Of a stretch of 64,000 nucleotides of DNA, positions 59,450-64,000 are shown piece by piece (the first letter of the stretch is position 1; every line of letters starts with the position of its first letter). The notes beneath the pieces were generated by a model. The model made no database searches and was not told the origin of the DNA. It saw only the letters and a program-made list of their open reading frames with translations. A program made the position numbers and the translations under genes. Source of the stretch: Bifidobacterium moukalabense DSM 27321 (GTDB lineage Bacteria > Actinomycetota > Actinomycetes > Actinomycetales > Bifidobacteriaceae); contig NZ_AZMV01000002.1 in assembly GCF_000522505.1 (NCBI RefSeq), positions 310,177 through 374,176 on the forward strand, in the 5' to 3' direction.

Positions 59450-60426
59450 GAACGGTCTCCGACCACTCGCTGCAGCATGCGGTATGACATAGGCGCCAAG
59501 GACAACAGTGTATGTTTGATTTTTCTTGAGACCGGAACCGTCCCGTCGTGCAATACCGGCCAGAGGTGCCGTCTCATGTCACGTGCGATCCGTCGATATA
59601 CCTCATGCGAGGCATCACTCTGAAAGATGTTGAACAGCACATCAGCACGCCCTTGCAGGCGGAAGTAATTCAAAGCTTTCCGGTTGCGGTATCCATGCCT
59701 GGCCAGGTAGTCACAGCACAGGTCGGCAATTTGAATTTCATCACATGAATGGTCATTGAACGAGTCCATATGCACGATGGAGCCTTGCCGGATGCGGTAA
59801 TGATATAGCGGTTCCACCCGCACGAAGATCTTATTCATTTGCAGGAAGACCTGCGCGAGCACATAGTAGTCCTCACTGTTCAATCCTTCATGGAAGCGAA
59901 CGCCTTGGTTTTTGAAAAAACGAGCGTCGAACATTTTGCCCCATACCGGCCCCGCCAATGACAGATGATAAAGGAACTGAATCAGGGCCTCTTCACTGTC
60001 CACATCCCCTTCAGGCGTACTCCGCTTGTCGGCAACGATACTGCCATCCTCCAAATCATGCATGCATGAGCACATCACCACATCCGCGCCGCTTTGCTTG
60101 TGCCAATGCAGCAGTTCGGATACATAGTTCGGCTCCACATAGTCATCGCTGTCCACAAATGTGACCACGTCGCCAACGATGACGTCCAGTCCCGCATTCC
60201 TTGCCGATGCCAGGCCGCCGTTCTTCTTATGAACCACACGAATGCGGGAGTCACGTGCAGCCCACTCGTCGCACATCCGGGGACAGTCGTCCGGTGAACC
60301 ATCATCCACCAAAACGATATCCAATAATTCGTAGTCCTGCCCCACCACGCTCCGTATGCAATGGTCGAGGTACGGTTCCACTCCATAGACGGGAATGACC
60401 ACAGATACCACTGTCTGATCCGTCAT
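59446..60426 (-). CDS. glycosyltransferase family 2 (EPS locus)
   Basis: 326 residues. VSVVIPVYGVEPYLDHCIRS, IVLVDDGSPDDCPRMCDEW and FVDSDDYVEPNYVSELL are the GT2 blocks; GLNSEDYYVLAQV holds the ED motif. Its first 100 residues closely resemble those of the GT2 at 54964. Start and stop overlap both neighbours, so it is translated within the operon. Confidence 0.92.
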   Translation of the reverse strand: MTDQTVVSVVIPVYGVEPYLDHCIRSVVGQDYELLDIVLVDDGSPDDCPRMCDEWAARDSRIRVVHKKNGGLASARNAGLDVIVGDVVTFVDSDDYVEPNYVSELLHWHKQSGADVVMCSCMHDLEDGSIVADKRSTPEGDVDSEEALIQFLYHLSLAGPVWGKMFDARFFKNQGVRFHEGLNSEDYYVLAQVFLQMNKIFVRVEPLYHYRIRQGSIVHMDSFNDHSCDEIQIADLCCDYLARHGYRNRKALNYFRLQGRADVLFNIFQSDASHEVYRRIARDMRRHLWPVLHDGTVPVSRKIKHTLLSLAPMSYRMLQRVVGDRS

Positions 60427-61526
60427 CAGTCAGATCCTCCTTCGTTCAAATCGAATGAACGCAACAGCCGCCGCCAACCATCAAGAACCGTCGCCATATC
60501 ATACCGTTCAGCATTGCTGCCACTCATGGCCGAATATTCGATACGTCTGGTCCTGTCGTCAATCAGCTTGTTGATGGCTGTGACCATGGCATCGGTATCC
60601 CCCAACGGTACGACCGTACCGTTGATGCCATCTTCAATGATTTCCGACGGTCCGGTCGGGCAATCGAAACTTATCAACGGCAAACGATGCGCCTTGGCTT
60701 CGAGCAACACCATTGGCAACCCCTCGAAACGGGATGTCATCACGAACATGGCGGACTGCCGGTAATACGAATCCATGTCGTCAACCCGTCCCTTGAGAAC
60801 CAGCCGGTCATCCAGGTTCGCCTCGTGAATCCTTCGCTCCAGGATCGGCCTATCCTCACCTTCTCCGAGAATCACCCACCGCCAATCCGGATGGTTCGGC
60901 AAGACCTTGCCTGCGACCTCGACCAGCAAATCGAAGCCTTTTTGATATGTCAGCCGCCCGGAGCTGAGAATCAGGTGGGAATCAGCATCGTAGGAGGCCT
61001 CGGTCGGAGGCAGTATGGGATTCGCGATAGCCATGATCGGGCATTTCAGCTTGAGATTGCTTTCATAAAGCTTTCTGTCGGTTTCAGTCAATGTCACGAT
61101 GGCATCCGCACGATGTGCCGCCCACCGACGGGTCAGTTTGCGGTAAGGTACGCCGGGATTCTGCAGGTAGTTGAAATGTTCCCATGACACCACCTTCACG
61201 CCGGTACGACGCTTGATCGGCAGCGAGTACATATCCAGGATGCCGTCGATATCAACCAGCACATCGACATGCTGGCCATCAACGATATTCCGCAATCGCT
61301 GGCAGGTATCAAAATAATGCTGAATGCCATGTGTGGCCGTAGGGTATATTTTGAATCGGCGAATATTCGGATCAATCGAGAAGAACGGACTATCATGCTC
61401 CTCGAACAGGCTAACGAATGAGATCTCATAATCGGTTTTTGCCGAAAGCTCGTTGGCGATCATGATGGACACGTTTTCAGTGCCACCCGATCGAGTAATG
61501 TCACCGGAGAAAAACTCGATATGCAT
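60426..61526 (-). CDS. glycosyltransferase family 4 (EPS locus)
   Basis: 366 residues, GT-B fold. FFSGDITRSGGTENVSIMIA is the N-terminal loop; LILSSGRLTYQKGFDLLVEV and TSRFEGLPMVLLEAKAHRLP (EX7E) are donor-side blocks. The ATG at 61526 shares one base with the stop of the polymerase gene. Intact. Confidence 0.92.
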   Translation of the reverse strand: MHIEFFSGDITRSGGTENVSIMIANELSAKTDYEISFVSLFEEHDSPFFSIDPNIRRFKIYPTATHGIQHYFDTCQRLRNIVDGQHVDVLVDIDGILDMYSLPIKRRTGVKVVSWEHFNYLQNPGVPYRKLTRRWAAHRADAIVTLTETDRKLYESNLKLKCPIMAIANPILPPTEASYDADSHLILSSGRLTYQKGFDLLVEVAGKVLPNHPDWRWVILGEGEDRPILERRIHEANLDDRLVLKGRVDDMDSYYRQSAMFVMTSRFEGLPMVLLEAKAHRLPLISFDCPTGPSEIIEDGINGTVVPLGDTDAMVTAINKLIDDRTRRIEYSAMSGSNAERYDMATVLDGWRRLLRSFDLNEGGSD

Positions 61527-62722
61527 CAGGCCTCCATCTTTCCGACCACATTCGCATGCCTGCCGATGCGTCCCTTGATCCTATCGACGTCTCGTTTCCA
61601 CTGTGCCAGCTGCTGATTGCGAGAGAACACCAGTAGGTGCAACACCGGGAAGGTGGCCGCCTCGTGGCGAACCCACGAACCAAAATCCGGTTCGAACAGC
61701 GCGGATGCGAGCACATAGCCCAGGAAAATCGAAATGGCCAGAAACTGCGTTTCATCCTCAATCTCGTCGAGTTTGCCGAACAGGTGCGCCAAGTATACGG
61801 TCACAGCGACCTGGAAGCAGAAGAACGGTAGATATTGCACGCCCTTGATCGCCAGTTCGAACGGAATCATCATGCGGACCGCATTGATCAGATAATTCAG
61901 CAGGAACAGTGGCAGATTCGTGGAATTATCTCCACCAACCCAGTTCTTGATAATGGTGACGCTGTCGACGTCACCCTCTCGACTGCTCAGACTGTAGTCG
62001 CGGATACCCATAATCTGTTCGTATTCACTGTGCATGGCTACACTCGCCACCACCATCATCACGCACACCAACAGATACATCGTTACCGTCGTGATGACGA
62101 TCTTAACCGCAGGAGGAAGCCTATGATTCCTGCGGAACACTGCCAGAATACAGTAAATGGCAAGCACGAGTGCGGCGATTAATACATAATACGAGCGGAA
62201 TACCTTACTTTCGAAATACAGGATTATCGCCGCACAGGCAATCTTTACAGCGGAGCTTTTGATTGGCATCAATAACACCAGATACACCGCCATGAAGAAC
62301 AGGAACTGAATAGCATCCTTGCCGATGTTGAACACATAGATATTCAGCAAGCCAACGCAGGCCAGCAGAAAGATGGTCTGCACCATGTCGAGTTCAGGAA
62401 GCCTGAGCACCATAAAAAACACGACTAAGGTCAGCAGCATGCCAAGGAACCAGCTCCACTGGCTGATGGAGGTGAAACCGAAGATATTGATAGCCCTGAA
62501 GAAGTTCGCCGCGACAACATAGGAACCACCCCAAGCCTCCATGCTCATGTCTTCATTGACCATGCCGACGATGCGGTTATTGTCGTAGAAGTACTTTGCC
62601 GGAAGCATCATGGTCAGCAGTTTGGCCGCCAACATCACAACGAAGATAAGGGCCAATACAGCGTTTTTGTTACGGTTCTCCCACCAATCGCCCTTATTCC
62701 CAAGCTCAAGCTCATTGCTCAT
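61526..62722 (-). CDS. EPS polymerase-like membrane protein (Wzy/EpsG type)
   Basis: 398 residues with about 10 hydrophobic helices and a central loop (GIRDYSLSSREGDVDSVTII). No sharp motif exists for Wzy proteins. The call rests on topology, size, position among glycosyltransferases and the absence of another polymerase candidate. It would join repeat units on the outer face. The stop overlaps the start of the next GT4; the gene upstream ends 14 bp before its start. Confidence 0.78.
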   Translation of the reverse strand: MSNELELGNKGDWWENRNKNAVLALIFVVMLAAKLLTMMLPAKYFYDNNRIVGMVNEDMSMEAWGGSYVVAANFFRAINIFGFTSISQWSWFLGMLLTLVVFFMVLRLPELDMVQTIFLLACVGLLNIYVFNIGKDAIQFLFFMAVYLVLLMPIKSSAVKIACAAIILYFESKVFRSYYVLIAALVLAIYCILAVFRRNHRLPPAVKIVITTVTMYLLVCVMMVVASVAMHSEYEQIMGIRDYSLSSREGDVDSVTIIKNWVGGDNSTNLPLFLLNYLINAVRMMIPFELAIKGVQYLPFFCFQVAVTVYLAHLFGKLDEIEDETQFLAISIFLGYVLASALFEPDFGSWVRHEAATFPVLHLLVFSRNQQLAQWKRDVDRIKGRIGRHANVVGKMEA

Positions 62723-62736
62723 GAATCGTGATCACC

Positions 62737-63894
62737 TCAAACGCATGCGGATTCGGCCAACGCGTCCATATAGAACCTTTGCAGCCATTCGGCATTGGCC
62801 TTGATGTCGAATCCCGCCTTGGTCACCATGCCCGCACCTTCCGTGCGATCGGTTCCGGCATATTCGGCATGCTGGTCCAGAATCCGTTTGGCCCATTCCT
62901 CAGGGGTGTCATTCAGCCCGACTGCCTGCACATTCCCCGTCACATCGCACTGCAGGGGAACGCGATCGGAAATGGTGCAGGGCAGGCCGGACGCCTGCGC
63001 CTCGATCATGGTCACCGGCAAGCCCTCATACAGGCTCGGCAGTACGAAAGAATCCATGCCTTGGAGCAATCGATTCACATCGGTGCGCACGCCAAGGAAC
63101 GTCACGGCATCGGCCAGACCAAGTTCATTCACCTTGGCTGTGATCTGGTTCTTCAACTCGTCGTTCAGCTCGCCGCCGCCCACGAGCCACAGCACGCTGT
63201 TCGGATGCCGTTTATGCACTTCGGCGAAAATATCGATCAGAAACGTATGATTCTTCTGTGGAAAGAACCGCCCCACATGGCCGAGTACGAAGGTACTCGG
63301 ATCGGTGACGCCGAATTGCTCGCGCACCTGCGCGGCGATGGCCGAATCATACCTGTAGGCCGCCGTGTCGATGGCGTTGCGCTGCTGAATTACCTTGCCA
63401 CGGTTCTTCTCGTTGAACAGCCAATCCCCCGCTTCCGTGCCGCATGCGAACATGTGCGTCACATACTTCGGCAGGCGCATGCGGAAGTATTCGCGGAAGA
63501 TGGATTTCAGGTTGAAACCGACCGGACGGTTATGCGCGTGCGCAATACGGACCGGAATGCCCTTTTCGGCCGCGATCCGCAACGGAAAATAGCTACGTTC
63601 CTCGAGGTTCGAATGGATGAGCCGGTATTCCGGATGTTGTTCCAGGAAATTGCGGAATTCACGCTTGTAACGTTCGAAATACTGCGGGTACATCGGGCAC
63701 ATGCGGTAGATGCGCCCGCCAAGCGCTTCGATCTCATCCTCGTAGGCCGCACGGTAGTCGCGGTTTACCAGGAAATCATAGATGACCTTGCTGCGATCAA
63801 AATGGCGCAGATAGTTCATCATCATGGTTTCGGCACCGCCACGGTCCATCACCGTGTCAAGCACCAGCACTCGAAGCGGGGTATCCTCAGCCAT
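62737..63894 (-). CDS. glycosyltransferase family 4 (EPS locus)
   Basis: 385 residues, GT-B fold. VLVLDTVMDRGGAETMMMNY near the start; FVLGHVGRFFPQKNHTFLID and PSLYEGLPVTMIEAQASGLP (EX7E) on the donor side. It resembles the EpsF/CapM-like subgroup. The start at 63894 overlaps by eight bases the stop of the upstream acetyltransferase. Intact. Confidence 0.93.
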   Translation of the reverse strand: MAEDTPLRVLVLDTVMDRGGAETMMMNYLRHFDRSKVIYDFLVNRDYRAAYEDEIEALGGRIYRMCPMYPQYFERYKREFRNFLEQHPEYRLIHSNLEERSYFPLRIAAEKGIPVRIAHAHNRPVGFNLKSIFREYFRMRLPKYVTHMFACGTEAGDWLFNEKNRGKVIQQRNAIDTAAYRYDSAIAAQVREQFGVTDPSTFVLGHVGRFFPQKNHTFLIDIFAEVHKRHPNSVLWLVGGGELNDELKNQITAKVNELGLADAVTFLGVRTDVNRLLQGMDSFVLPSLYEGLPVTMIEAQASGLPCTISDRVPLQCDVTGNVQAVGLNDTPEEWAKRILDQHAEYAGTDRTEGAGMVTKAGFDIKANAEWLQRFYMDALAESACV

Positions 63895-64000
63895 GACGGA
63901 CCTCTTCCTTGATCAGCCGCTGGTCCAAACGGACCACGGTATCGGAGGGAACGTTCTCGGCTATCACACATCCGGCGCCGATCACACAGTTGTCTCCAAT
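63887..64000 (-). CDS. hexapeptide-repeat acetyltransferase, C-terminal 37 residues (rest outside window)
   Basis: The minus strand reads IGDNCVIGAGCVIAENVPSD and then TVVRLDQRLIKEEVRHG before TGA (63887-63889). The isoleucine-patch repeats (IGDNCVIGAGCVI) are the left-handed beta-helix of serine/sugar O-acetyltransferases. Only the end is visible. It probably belongs to the same leftward EPS operon and may replace the broken acetyltransferase at 49691. Confidence 0.75.
   Translation of the reverse strand: MGDNCVIGAGCVIAENVPSDTVVRLDQRLIKEEVRHG

Overview
The window is GC-rich actinobacterial chromosome. Gene content and order point to Bifidobacterium (Bifidobacteriaceae): rpoB-rpoC, a deoR-galT-galK operon, mutY/trmL, an orphan gcvH with a lipoate ligase, a G5-domain secreted muralytic-like protein, and a large exopolysaccharide (EPS) locus at the right. 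This is a genus-level inference; the species is not resolved. No rRNA, tRNA, CRISPR array or intact insertion sequence was seen.

Left part (1-13.3 kb): the end of a TgpA-like transglutaminase-fold membrane protein whose three catalytic residues all appear replaced, a PP2C phosphatase and a variant leucine-repeat protein form one overlapping operon, facing an FHA protein. A proline/glutamine-rich membrane protein then converges on rpoC through a perfect 23-bp-arm terminator. rpoB-rpoC follow on the minus strand, with an Asn at the RpoB position of E. coli His526.

Central part (13.3-48.2 kb): mutY/trmL, an ACT-PFL (UPF0237-UPF0210) pair and an EmrB-type exporter. Next is a sugar module in which a ROK repressor is divergent from an alsE-like epimerase, an alsK-like kinase and an MFS transporter. 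A long dyad operator sits beside a good promoter in the divergent gap. I read this module as D-allulose (or D-allose) catabolism feeding fructose-6-phosphate. Then come deoR-galT-galK, a polyprenol-phosphate mannosyltransferase, a dihydroorotate dehydrogenase with class-2 layout and a class-1 Cys, an Old Yellow Enzyme, a class A penicillin-binding protein, a Crp-type regulator, a domain-permuted lipoate ligase, leuB, an S9 oligopeptidase, an APP1-type phosphatase, gcvH, an L,D-transpeptidase, NudC, thioredoxin and others. Many of these genes lack a Shine-Dalgarno sequence and carry a -10 hexamer 6-8 nt before the ATG, which suggests leaderless transcripts.

Right part (48.2-64 kb): an EPS/capsule locus. 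Rightward genes are a GT4, a broken serine-acetyltransferase-like gene, a multispanning membrane protein and a broken flippase. A broken acyltransferase-3 gene and a long, tightly overlapping operon run leftward: four GT4, three GT2, a Wzy-like polymerase and the end of a hexapeptide acetyltransferase. At least seven single-base indels, most in homopolymer tracts, interrupt four of the genes between 49.9 and 58.5 kb, while every gene outside that interval reads intact. This is the most interesting feature of the window: either slipped-strand (phase-variable) switching or ongoing decay of the EPS locus, unless it is homopolymer sequencing error.
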